Source of the DNA: Deltaproteobacteria bacterium
Lineage (GTDB): Bacteria > Desulfobacterota > Syntrophobacteria > BM002
DNA length: 5,254 nt
Reading direction: 5' to 3'
Assembly (NCBI GenBank): GCA_017861095.1
Contig: JAGFXI010000191.1
Coordinates: 1-5,254 of the forward strand
Both the position numbers and the translations under genes were made by a program. The notes below the pieces were generated by a model. The model saw nothing but the letters and a program-made list of their open reading frames with translations, was not told the DNA's origin and ran no database searches. Shown here piece by piece: positions 1-5,254 of the stretch. Within the stretch, counting starts at the first letter, position 1; each line of letters starts with the position of its first letter.

Positions 1-1213
1 GCAGCCTCCCAGGTGAACTCGCCGCCGGGGAACAGGTTCTTGCCGCCGACGACAAATTGCCGCCCCACGCCCCTTCCCTGCAGGCGCAGGCCCGGGAAGG
101 AGGGATACAAGAGGTCGAGAAAGGCCAGGACGAAGTCGCCCTTGAGGCCTTCCAGACGAAATCCAGCCCCTTCCACACCAGCAAGAGCAAGCCTCAGGCT
201 CACCTCCGGCCTGAGCAGTGGCCCGGTCACATCCCCTTCCGCCCTGAGGTTACCCCCGAATCTCGATCCGGTCATTTTCCCGAGAGGGCTGAGATCGGTG
301 CAGGCGAGGGTGAATCGGCCCTGGCACTGCTTCCACGCACTGTCCACCGAGCCGGAAAGGTGAAAGAGAATTCTTTCGGCCTCCAGAGTGAACCCGTCGA
401 GGACAAGGGAATCGTTTCTCTGCAGGTGAGCCGCCACAGTGAACCGGCTCGCCGGGGAGAACCAGGGCGCCACGGCCTCCGGGAGCAGGCGCCGTGGAAG
501 GCCAATGTGAGAGGCCCCCTTGCCCCCAGGAATCTCGAGAGAAGACCGCCGGCCGCCTCTCGCGCCTGGACGTGAACCAGCAAGGTGCGGGAAGGGGCCT
601 CCGCCAGGGCGACTGTTGCCGCAATCTGGAGAGCAGGGCCTTCCATGCGCTCCAGGGCAAGAGAGAATCTGCTTTCCTCGCCTCCGGCTCCGCCCGTCAG
701 ACCCGCCTCCAGGGTGAACAGGGCCTGCTCTCCCAGGAGAGCCTCTCCCAGGGCAAGCCGGGCGACGGCAAGGTGCTGCACCTTGAGCCGCCACAGCACC
801 CGCGGCCAAGACGGCGGTTCCCGTCGGCTCGGTTTCGCGCTCTTTCCGGTCTCGGGAAGGCGCTCCAGCCTGACGAGGTCTGCGGTGAACTCGTGCACGT
901 GGACCCGTCCCCTCAGGAGTGCCGTCGGCGACCAGCGGATGACGAGATCTTCCCCGGTGAACCAGGGGCCTGCTGGGTCAGCCAGGCTCAGGCGATCCAG
1001 GCGGATGTGGAAGGGTATCGTCCCCTGTAACCTGCCAACCTCCACCGCCATGCCGCTGGCCGTGCTGATCGCCCAGACGAGGAGCTTCGCCGTCCAGCGC
1101 CGGCCGGTCTCCGTCTGGGCCAGAGTGAAAAGACCACCGGCGAGAAGCACTACCAGGAGGGTGCCCACGGAGAGAGCCTGCACCGTTTTCTTGAGGATGA
1201 TCTTGCCGCGCAC
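1..1213 (-). CDS. tamB: TamB-type inner-membrane translocation/assembly protein, N-terminal part, frameshifted and cut by the window edge
   Basis: TamB proteins are anchored in the inner membrane by an N-terminal helix and span the periplasm as a long beta-rich groove. They pair with TamA and act in outer-membrane protein assembly and lipid transport. Seen here: a basic N-terminus (RGKIILKK), one hydrophobic helix at about residues 11-32, then the AsmA/TamB-like stretch VGRLQGTIPFHIRLDRLSL followed by DPAGPWFTGEDLVIRW and LLRGRVHVHEF. I start at GTG 1213 because TGAGGA precedes it by 5 nt. An in-frame TTG at 1234 has no good ribosome site. It lies about 25 nt after tamA, as expected for one operon. 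The first frame is protein-like to about residue 241 (LTLAFHG), then degenerates and stops at 272. Another frame, open from about 539 to base 1, continues in TamB style (LLPEAVAPWFSP, LVLDGFTLEAERILFHLSGS, LRAEGDVTGPLLRPEVSL). One missing base explains this. Family members usually exceed 1,000 residues, so most of the gene lies outside. Confident in the family, unsure whether the gene is functional. Confidence 0.8.
488..545 (-). other. Frameshift zone in tamB
   Basis: Upstream of this zone the frame beginning at 1213 is protein-like. Downstream the protein-like frame is the one that would be reached if one base were added on the coding strand. The zone contains two runs of five G on the coding strand (plus-strand C runs at 515-519 and 523-527), which are typical indel sites. 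Adding one G to the run at 523-527 gives a continuous reading SRFLGGKGASHIGLPRRLLP. I see no canonical slippery heptamer in the zero frame, so programmed frameshifting is unlikely. A deletion larger than one base, also removing some codons, cannot be excluded. Confidence 0.7.
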
Positions 1214-1218
1214 CGGAT

Positions 1219-1224
1219 TCCTCA
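1219..1224 (-). promoter_or_regulatory. Ribosome binding site deciding the tamB start
   Basis: TGAGGA lies 5 nt upstream of GTG 1213 and just inside the spacer after the tamA stop (1239-1241). It favours this GTG over the earlier TTG at 1234, which has no purine-rich sequence at the right distance. The short spacing suggests that tamB translation follows that of tamA on the same transcript. Confidence 0.5.
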
Positions 1225-1238
1225 GACCGACCAACTCG

Positions 1239-3080
1239 TCAGAATGCCTGACCCAGGCTCACGTAGACCTGGAACGAGTCGTCAACTCCCGACCTTCGAT
1301 CCAAGGGAAAACCCACATCCAGTCGGAAGGGACCAATAGGCGTGAAGTAGCGGACCCCGGCACCCGTTCCCCAGCGGAAACGGTCGTCCGATTCGAAGGG
1401 ACCGGTAGCGAAGGCGGTCCCGCCGTCGAGGAAGGCGACCAGGCCGAACGGTTCCGTCACCCGTAGCCGAGCCTCCAGAGAGAGCTCGACGACCGACCTC
1501 CCGCCCACAGGTTTCTCGTCCACCAGCGGCCCGACCGTCTGATAGGGGTAGCCACGGATCGATCCTCCACCGCCGGCGTAGAAGCGCTCGTCCGCCGGGA
1601 TGGAATAACGCGAGGCGCCCATAATCGTACCCGCCGCCCCCCGGCCCGCCAGGACGAGGGATGGCGCCCTGGTTACTTCGAGGTAGTGGGTAGTGCTCGC
1701 GTACATCTTGAGAAACCTGAGATCAGTAGTGATCAGGTCCTGGTAGGGAGCGAACTGCATCACCAGACGGCCGCCGCGGGTAGGGTTAAGCAGATCATTG
1801 CTCGCATCCCACCCGAAGGTGAGGGGAAAGGAGATGGAGGCAAAGTTCTCGTCCTCGCCCTGCTGCCCCACCTGGGAGAGCTTGAAGCCGACCCCTCCGC
1901 CCACGGTCATGCCCTGGGCGATATCCTGCTCCAGGCGGGCGGTGCTCGTCACGCTCCGGCTACTATAGGCCTCGGGAAACTCTTCAGCCAGACGGAGACC
2001 AAAGATGAGTCGCCTCTCCTCCCGGCCGAGGGTGGGTTTCCGAAAGGTCGCCTCCAGGGCTTTCACCACATCGGCCGCCGTCGCGGTCACGGTGAGACGC
2101 TCCGCCCGGTGAAAGAGGTTCCGATGCTCCCACGAGGCAGCAGCGCCGAACCCCTCGTCCGTTCTGTAGCCCACGCCGGCACTCACGGTCCGTTGCTTGC
2201 CCTCGGTTACGGTGACGGCGACCGGCAATTCACCCCCCTCGTCGAGGCTCTGCGCGGGAGTGACCTGGACCACCGAAAACAGCCCGGTCTCCGAAAGTCG
2301 CCTCTGGAGCTTGGCAACGAGATCGCCGTTGTATCGGTCGCCCTGCCGCCAGGGGATCTTGCCCTCCACGAGATCACCTTCCACCGAATCGAGGCCGTGG
2401 ATGCTCGTCCGCCCGAACGTGGCCTCCGGCCCCGGTGTCACAAGGATGATCACCTCCACGGAGCGGTCGTCATGGTTCACCACGACCTTCCTCTCGGTGA
2501 TCTCCGGAAAGGGAAACCCGCGGCTTCTCAGGAAGCTCAGGAGCTTCACCTCCCCTTCGACGAGGGAGCCGGACCTGACAGGCTCGCCGAGCACGAAGCC
2601 GAGATCCTTCGCCCCTGGAAGTTCCAGCGGAGGTTCGCGAGTTTCCGTCCCAGTCCGGATCTCAAGCGATTGCAGCCTGTAGGCGGGACCCGGCTCCACC
2701 TGGAAGGTAACCTTGACCGGCCTCGCCTTGCTGTCGATGGTCGTCGTCACCCGAGCGTCGAAGTAGCCCGCCGACTTGAGCAGGTTCACCAGCCGCGGCA
2801 CGTCCCGCTCCACCCGTTGGCGCAGCAAACCGAGGGTTGCCGGGGGCCGCCCTTGCCGCAGGGTCACCGAGTCGAGGAGCGACTCGGCATCGGCGAGGAG
2901 ACTCTTCTCCTCGATCCCGACGATGGTGACCTCGTAGGCGATCTGAGACTCGGAGAAGGCGGGAGAGACGTTGAGAAGCTGGAGAAGCCCGATACACCAG
3001 ACCGTCAGGGCGAAGCCCATCGACGAGCCACGCCGCGCCCGTCGACGCTGGCGCGGCTCTGACGTCGACGCCCCCTTCAC
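1239..3080 (-). CDS. tamA: TamA-type outer-membrane beta-barrel protein (Omp85/BamA superfamily)
   Basis: Predicted outer-membrane barrel that partners TamB in assembling or inserting outer-membrane components. With GTG 3080 as start it has 613 residues, close to the roughly 580 of E. coli TamA. Seen: a basic n-region (RQRRRARRG, residues 11-18), a hydrophobic core at about 21-42, and a likely signal cleavage near AFS-ES (41-45). Three POTRA-like repeats follow at about 47-130, 131-217 and 218-293. The C-terminal barrel from about 297 has the Omp85 loop-6 motif RFYAGGGGSIRGY (499-511, with IRGY in place of VRGY), PIGPFRLDVGFPL (581-593), and a terminal beta-signal ending in phenylalanine (FQVYVSLGQAF). 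Three POTRAs and a following tamB favour TamA over BamA, which normally has five. The start was chosen for the strong AGGAGG 6 nt upstream. ATG 3020 would begin just before the hydrophobic core (593 residues) but lacks a good ribosome site. The long in-frame extension to 3623 is low-complexity read-through over the upstream gene and is not real. Confidence 0.9.
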   Translation of the reverse strand: MKGASTSEPRQRRRARRGSSMGFALTVWCIGLLQLLNVSPAFSESQIAYEVTIVGIEEKSLLADAESLLDSVTLRQGRPPATLGLLRQRVERDVPRLVNLLKSAGYFDARVTTTIDSKARPVKVTFQVEPGPAYRLQSLEIRTGTETREPPLELPGAKDLGFVLGEPVRSGSLVEGEVKLLSFLRSRGFPFPEITERKVVVNHDDRSVEVIILVTPGPEATFGRTSIHGLDSVEGDLVEGKIPWRQGDRYNGDLVAKLQRRLSETGLFSVVQVTPAQSLDEGGELPVAVTVTEGKQRTVSAGVGYRTDEGFGAAASWEHRNLFHRAERLTVTATAADVVKALEATFRKPTLGREERRLIFGLRLAEEFPEAYSSRSVTSTARLEQDIAQGMTVGGGVGFKLSQVGQQGEDENFASISFPLTFGWDASNDLLNPTRGGRLVMQFAPYQDLITTDLRFLKMYASTTHYLEVTRAPSLVLAGRGAAGTIMGASRYSIPADERFYAGGGGSIRGYPYQTVGPLVDEKPVGGRSVVELSLEARLRVTEPFGLVAFLDGGTAFATGPFESDDRFRWGTGAGVRYFTPIGPFRLDVGFPLDRRSGVDDSFQVYVSLGQAF

Positions 3081-3262
3081 GGGCCTCCTCCTTTTCCAAC
3101 GGCATGCCCACCACCCTCGCGCTCGGGAACCAACTCCTCCACCACGACGAAAGTCATGGTTTCGGCGGCAAGGCGAGGAGGGCGCAGGGACGGAGCGGCT
3201 GGGCCGCCACGGAGGGCCATATTCACGGTCGCAGCAGGTGGTCCGTGCATAATGCGGGCTAG
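3081..3262 (-). other. Intergenic spacer upstream of tamA with a possible 57-codon leader ORF
   Basis: This 182-bp GC-rich spacer holds the tamA ribosome site at its downstream end. An ORF from ATG 3250 runs to TGA 3077-3079 (57 residues; inner ATGs at 3220 and 3157 give 47 or 26). Its stop overlaps the tamA GTG as GTGA, an arrangement typical of translational coupling. None of the three ATGs has a Shine-Dalgarno sequence, the N-terminal half is proline/alanine/glycine-rich, and third-position GC looks lower than in the confirmed genes. I therefore do not call it a gene. A short palindrome (GCGGC, TGG, GCCGC) near 3194-3206 has no T-run and is not a terminator. No convincing promoter was seen. 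Confidence 0.3.
3084..3092 (-). promoter_or_regulatory. Strong ribosome binding site for tamA
   Basis: AGGAGGAGG on the coding strand gives an AGGAGG 6 nt before GTG 3080. It is the best ribosome site near the tamA 5' end. The same purine pattern (AGGAGGAGGG) precedes the 134-residue gene upstream, which supports both starts. Confidence 0.7.
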
Positions 3263-3667
3263 CTACTTGGCGAGCCGCACCCATAGAGCCGCGAAAACGC
3301 CCCAGACAGCATTGAACGCGAGGACCAGGACCGGTGTCAGCGTTCCCAGAGCGAGACCAAGAACCCCCTTGTGCGCTTGGTAGGGAAAGACAACCAAGAG
3401 CTGCACCAGGCTGGGCCCCAGACTGAAGAGGAGACCCCGACCAAGCACCGAGCCCTGAAGCACGGGAAGAAGGAACAACAACCCCCAGAGACCACCCCAG
3501 ACCGCACGCGGGTAGAGCCAGCCGGGGGAGAGCGCGGGGGCGATGTTCACACCCAGTGCGGCACTGATCCCAAATCTCCCGAACAGCCAGACGGCGAGGC
3601 TGTTGAACACGGCGCCGACGCATCCTGCGGCAAAGACCAAGGAGATGCTGCGAAGAAATCTACCCAT
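3263..3667 (-). CDS. Small polytopic membrane protein of unknown function (134 aa)
   Basis: Very hydrophobic protein with about four membrane-spanning segments, at roughly residues 7-28, 55-70, 77-95 and 103-130. Both ends are basic (MGRFLR, RLAK). Visible short motifs are FNSLAVWLFGRFGI (21-34), NIAPALSPGWLYPRAVWGGLWG (41-62, proline/tryptophan-rich) and FNAVWGVFAALW (118-129). FNSLAVW and FNAVWG may be the two halves of an internal pseudo-repeat. There is no signal peptidase site, catalytic motif or cysteine pair, so I assign no reaction; an inner-membrane location is inferred. The layout resembles uncharacterised small membrane proteins seen in proteobacteria. ATG 3667 was chosen because AGGAGG lies 7 nt upstream; the TTG immediately before it is less likely. 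It precedes tamA on the same strand with a 182-bp gap, so shared transcription is possible but not shown. Confidence 0.8.
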   Translation of the reverse strand: MGRFLRSISLVFAAGCVGAVFNSLAVWLFGRFGISAALGVNIAPALSPGWLYPRAVWGGLWGLLFLLPVLQGSVLGRGLLFSLGPSLVQLLVVFPYQAHKGVLGLALGTLTPVLVLAFNAVWGVFAALWVRLAK

Positions 3668-3692
3668 CAACCCTCCTCCTATCTGTCATCTC

Positions 3693-3720
3693 TTTATAAG
3701 GATACGGGCGACACAAAAAA
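3693..3720 (-). promoter_or_regulatory. Possible sigma-70-like promoter for the 134-aa gene (and perhaps tamAB)
   Basis: In an otherwise GC-rich region, an AT-rich block (about 3715-3730 on the plus strand) is followed on the coding strand by TATAAA at 3693-3698. A T-rich, poor -35 (TTTTTT, 3715-3720) is 16 nt upstream. Transcription from here would start about 20 nt before ATG 3667 and include its AGGAGG. The AT-rich block could also act as an UP element. The -35 does not match consensus, so this is tentative. Confidence 0.3.
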
Positions 3721-3792
3721 TAAATTTAGCAGGCTGAGGGCTAGGGGGGAAGTAGAAACAGGCCTTTTTGGTCGTCCTCTGGCGCTCGATGG

Positions 3793-4275
3793 TCAGATAA
3801 ATCTGCCATCCGCCTTTGTCTCGGAGACCTGATCGGTCTTGCCCTCGAGCCAGCCGATCCGGTCCACCTCCCTGGCGTCGAAGCGAGGCACATACGGTTT
3901 GATATCGAGGAGAGGGGTGCCGTCGACTATGTCCACGTCCTCGATGGTGAGCCGACAGCCATCGACCGAGATGAGCCTGACCGCGGAGAGACCGATACAG
4001 TTTGGGCGTCTCGGAGCCCGGGTGGCAAAGACCCCGCGAGGCGTATCGTCCAGAAAAGGCGTAACGACGAGCGAGTACCCCTTGGACAGGTGAAAATGGT
4101 AGAGGAGCAGGATGTGGGAAAACCCCTCGAGATCCTTGAGCCCCTCGGCAAATTCCGGCGCCACCTCGATCGTCCCGCGAACTCCGACCGCGCCAGTCGG
4201 TTGGATGGGCACCCCCTTCACCTCCGCGAAGGGAGAGTGGATTGTCCCGATAGGCCTGTAGCAGATCTCACCCAC
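3793..4275 (-). CDS. trmO: TrmO/TsaA-family (UPF0066) SAM-dependent methyltransferase, short form
   Basis: In characterised members TrmO N6-methylates the threonylcarbamoyladenosine at position 37 of certain tRNAs, using SAM, in the cytoplasm. Seen in this 160-residue protein are all the family landmarks in order: IGTIHSPF (9-16), Q25 in the PxQ position, GFSHILLLYHFH (51-62), LDDTPRGVFATRAPRRPNCIGLS (75-97) and DGTPLLDIKPYVPRFD (118-133). It lacks the extra C-terminal domain of the 235-residue E. coli enzyme, so it belongs to the short archaeal/bacterial variant. For that variant the exact substrate is less certain; tRNA is inferred from the family. GTG 4275 was chosen because AGGGGG lies 7 nt upstream and the product begins right before the first conserved motif. 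The frame stays open further upstream, but GTG 4365 has no ribosome site. No functional link to tamAB is evident. Confidence 0.88.
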   Translation of the reverse strand: MGEICYRPIGTIHSPFAEVKGVPIQPTGAVGVRGTIEVAPEFAEGLKDLEGFSHILLLYHFHLSKGYSLVVTPFLDDTPRGVFATRAPRRPNCIGLSAVRLISVDGCRLTIEDVDIVDGTPLLDIKPYVPRFDAREVDRIGWLEGKTDQVSETKADGRFI

Positions 4276-4478
4276 TGATACACCCCCTGCGCAAACACGC
4301 GCAACCACGTCAAGCGCGAGAGAATCCGGGTTCTGGCCCGGTTGCAGAGCGTCAGCGAATCTCACCTGGAGTGCTGCTTGAAGCCCCTCGAAATTGCAGC
4401 CGACCTTTCGGCAGAACTCTTGGTCCCCGGCTTGTCGAGGACGAGGCCGTTTCCCGCTGCGACCAACCGACTCTCCCG
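4276..4478 (-). other. Intergenic region between the permease and trmO; no convincing gene
   Basis: The trmO frame is open across this 203-bp stretch and reads somewhat protein-like just before the chosen start (GLQAALQVRFADALQPG, then SLALDVVARVC). An N-terminal extension is conceivable, but the only nearby in-frame start (GTG 4365) lacks a Shine-Dalgarno sequence and third-position GC is only about 57%. Two short perfect hairpins are present: GCCGA/TCGGC with a 4-nt loop at 4399-4412, followed by CAATTT, and CCGGG/CCCGG with a 6-nt loop at 4326-4341. Each has only 5 bp and no real T-run, so neither is called a terminator. A TTGAC-like sequence near 4310 has no matching -10. Confidence 0.4.
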
Positions 4479-5254
4479 CTATCCCTCGAAGGTGGAGAGG
4501 CGGCGGATGCCGTAGCTCATGGGCAGCCACACGGCGGCGACGTTGACAACGAGGACGAGGGCGAAAGAGCCACCGATGTAGAGCCACTGGGGCATGCCGA
4601 GGGGGTGTCCGCGAGCCTCGGCCATGAAGAGGGTGTAGACCGGGCCGGCCTCGAGCACAATCACGAGGGCGATGAAGCTCATCGCCATGAGCATGTAGAG
4701 GAGCCCGCCGAAACCGGTGGCAACCTGAGCCAGGTTCTCCGCCCTGAAGTTGGGGAATGCCGCCCCCATGCCGATGCCGAGGGCGGTGATCCCGAAGACC
4801 ATAAAGAATATGGTGAACGGGGTGAGCCACCGCATAAAGGCGCTCACCTGGAGGAGTGCATTCGAGGCGATGGCGAGCACTAGGCCGAGCACGAGGAGCG
4901 GTCCTAGGTAGAAGGCGAACTTGCTCCAGAGGAGGCGTCCGAGTGTAAGCGGCGAGGTCTGCATGATCCAAAACGAGGAGCCCTCGGCACTCACCGCCGG
5001 AAACACGAAACGAGCACCGATAGCAGCCAAGACGAATCCGGCGAGACCCGTGTTCAGGAAGGAGATGAGGTTCTGGAGGTAGAAGGAGAACTTGGTCCAG
5101 AGGAGGTGTCGGAGTGTAATCGGCGAGGTCTGCATGATCCAAAACGAGGAGCCCTCGCCACTCACCGCCGGAAACACGAAACGGGCACCGATGGCAGCCA
5201 AGACGAATCCGGCGAGACCTGTATTCAGGAAGGAGATGAGGTTCTGGAGGTAGA
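4479..5254 (-). CDS. Putative ABC-exporter permease, C-terminal part (5' end outside window)
   Basis: Visible are 257 codons plus a stop (RLSTFEG then TAG); two bases of a further codon lie at the edge. The protein is polytopic, with hydrophobic segments LISFLNTGLAGFVLAAIGARF (present twice), LGPLLVLGLVLAIASNALL, LTPFTIFFMVFGITALGIGMG, GLLYMLMAMSFIALVIVLEAG and YIGGSFALVLVVNVAAVWLP. The block RFVFPAVS.EG.SFWIMQTSPLTL..LLW.KF and the later GAAFPNFRAENLAQVATGFGG resemble large bacterial permeases annotated as putative ABC exporters, whose ATPase is normally encoded next door. That would be beyond the right edge. The substrate is unknown. An in-frame 57-residue tandem duplication (see the repeat entry) adds one hydrophobic segment and a following loop. 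It may disturb topology, although the reading frame is intact. There is no true start in the window; the TTG at 5201 is an internal leucine. Confidence 0.75.
   Translation of the reverse strand, partial: YLQNLISFLNTGLAGFVLAAIGARFVFPAVSGEGSSFWIMQTSPITLRHLLWTKFSFYLQNLISFLNTGLAGFVLAAIGARFVFPAVSAEGSSFWIMQTSPLTLGRLLWSKFAFYLGPLLVLGLVLAIASNALLQVSAFMRWLTPFTIFFMVFGITALGIGMGAAFPNFRAENLAQVATGFGGLLYMLMAMSFIALVIVLEAGPVYTLFMAEARGHPLGMPQWLYIGGSFALVLVVNVAAVWLPMSYGIRRLSTFEG
4906..5254 (-). repeat. In-frame 171-bp tandem duplication inside the permease gene
   Basis: Copies lie at 4906-5076 and 5077-5247, and the first seven bases of a further unit (AGGTAGA on the plus strand) fill 5248-5254, where the window ends. 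The copies differ at 10 of 171 positions (about 94% identity). Each encodes 57 residues: one hydrophobic segment (LISFLNTGLAGFVLAA) followed by the RFVFPAVS...LLW.KF..YL loop. The same AGGTAGA occurs at both unit boundaries and at the window edge, consistent with duplication between short homologies. Whether a third copy exists beyond the edge cannot be seen. Confidence 0.93.

Noticed and set aside
1686..3062. A 458-codon open frame on the plus strand
   Set aside because: It lies wholly antisense to tamA, whose POTRA and barrel motifs are clear. The translation is rich in R, H, G and P with no recognisable domain, as expected of a shadow frame in high-GC DNA.
1239..3080. Calling the Omp85 gene bamA
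   Set aside because: Only three POTRA-like repeats fit before the barrel and a tamB-like gene follows immediately; BamA normally has five POTRAs and different neighbours.
3081..3623. The tamA frame extended upstream to 3623 (794 codons)
   Set aside because: The added residues are low-complexity R/S/G/P sequence, overlap the 134-aa gene in another frame, and precede an obvious signal peptide.
3715..3765. Possible terminator after trmO: AGGCCTG and CAGCCT arms followed by a T-rich stretch
   Set aside because: The stem is only 3+3 bp with a bulge and a loop of about 21 nt. The T-rich stretch may instead belong to the promoter of the next gene.
4371..4883. A 170-codon open frame on the plus strand rich in E, G, D and H
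   Set aside because: It is antisense to the permease and gains its acidic composition from the complement of hydrophobic codons; no domain or ribosome site.
4479..5142. The trmO frame extended upstream through the permease region (449 codons)
   Set aside because: Over the permease this frame encodes R/H/P-rich sequence with no domain, while the overlapping frame encodes clear membrane segments.

Overview
The window reads as part of a chromosome from a high-GC Gram-negative bacterium. The evidence is an outer-membrane Omp85-family protein (TamA type) followed directly by a TamB-type AsmA-like protein, and GC-rich third codon positions in the reading frames. A proteobacterium in the broad sense, possibly a Desulfobacterota/deltaproteobacterial lineage, is the best guess. 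No marker gene here fixes the taxon.

All credible genes lie on the minus strand, so the biological order runs from high to low coordinates. (1) At the right edge is the C-terminal part of a polytopic ABC-exporter-type permease (4479-5254, 5' end outside the window). It carries an in-frame 171-bp tandem duplication. (2) A gap of about 200 bp without a convincing gene follows. (3) A short TrmO/TsaA-family (UPF0066) protein comes next (3793-4275). (4) An AT-rich spacer then holds a possible promoter. (5) A 134-residue very hydrophobic protein of unknown function follows, with a perfect Shine-Dalgarno sequence (3263-3667). (6) A GC-rich spacer of about 180 bp leads into (7) tamA (1239-3080), which I start at a GTG because of a strong AGGAGG. 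(8) tamB begins about 25 nt after the tamA stop and runs off the left edge.

tamA and tamB should work together. TamA is the outer-membrane beta-barrel with three POTRA repeats. TamB is anchored in the inner membrane and spans the periplasm. In the family the pair is linked to outer-membrane protein insertion and to lipid transport between the membranes. The small membrane protein upstream may be co-transcribed with them. TrmO and the permease look like unrelated upstream neighbours.

Two lesions stand out. The tamB reading frame breaks at about position 490-545, around two runs of five G. It continues intact in another frame to the window edge, as expected from a single missing base (real mutation or sequencing/assembly error). 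The permease has two tandem copies of a 57-residue block about 94% identical in DNA, with most differences changing the amino acid. I see no CRISPR array, tRNA, rRNA, transposase or integrase, and no clearly new multi-gene system. Long plus-strand reading frames are antisense shadows of the minus-strand genes.
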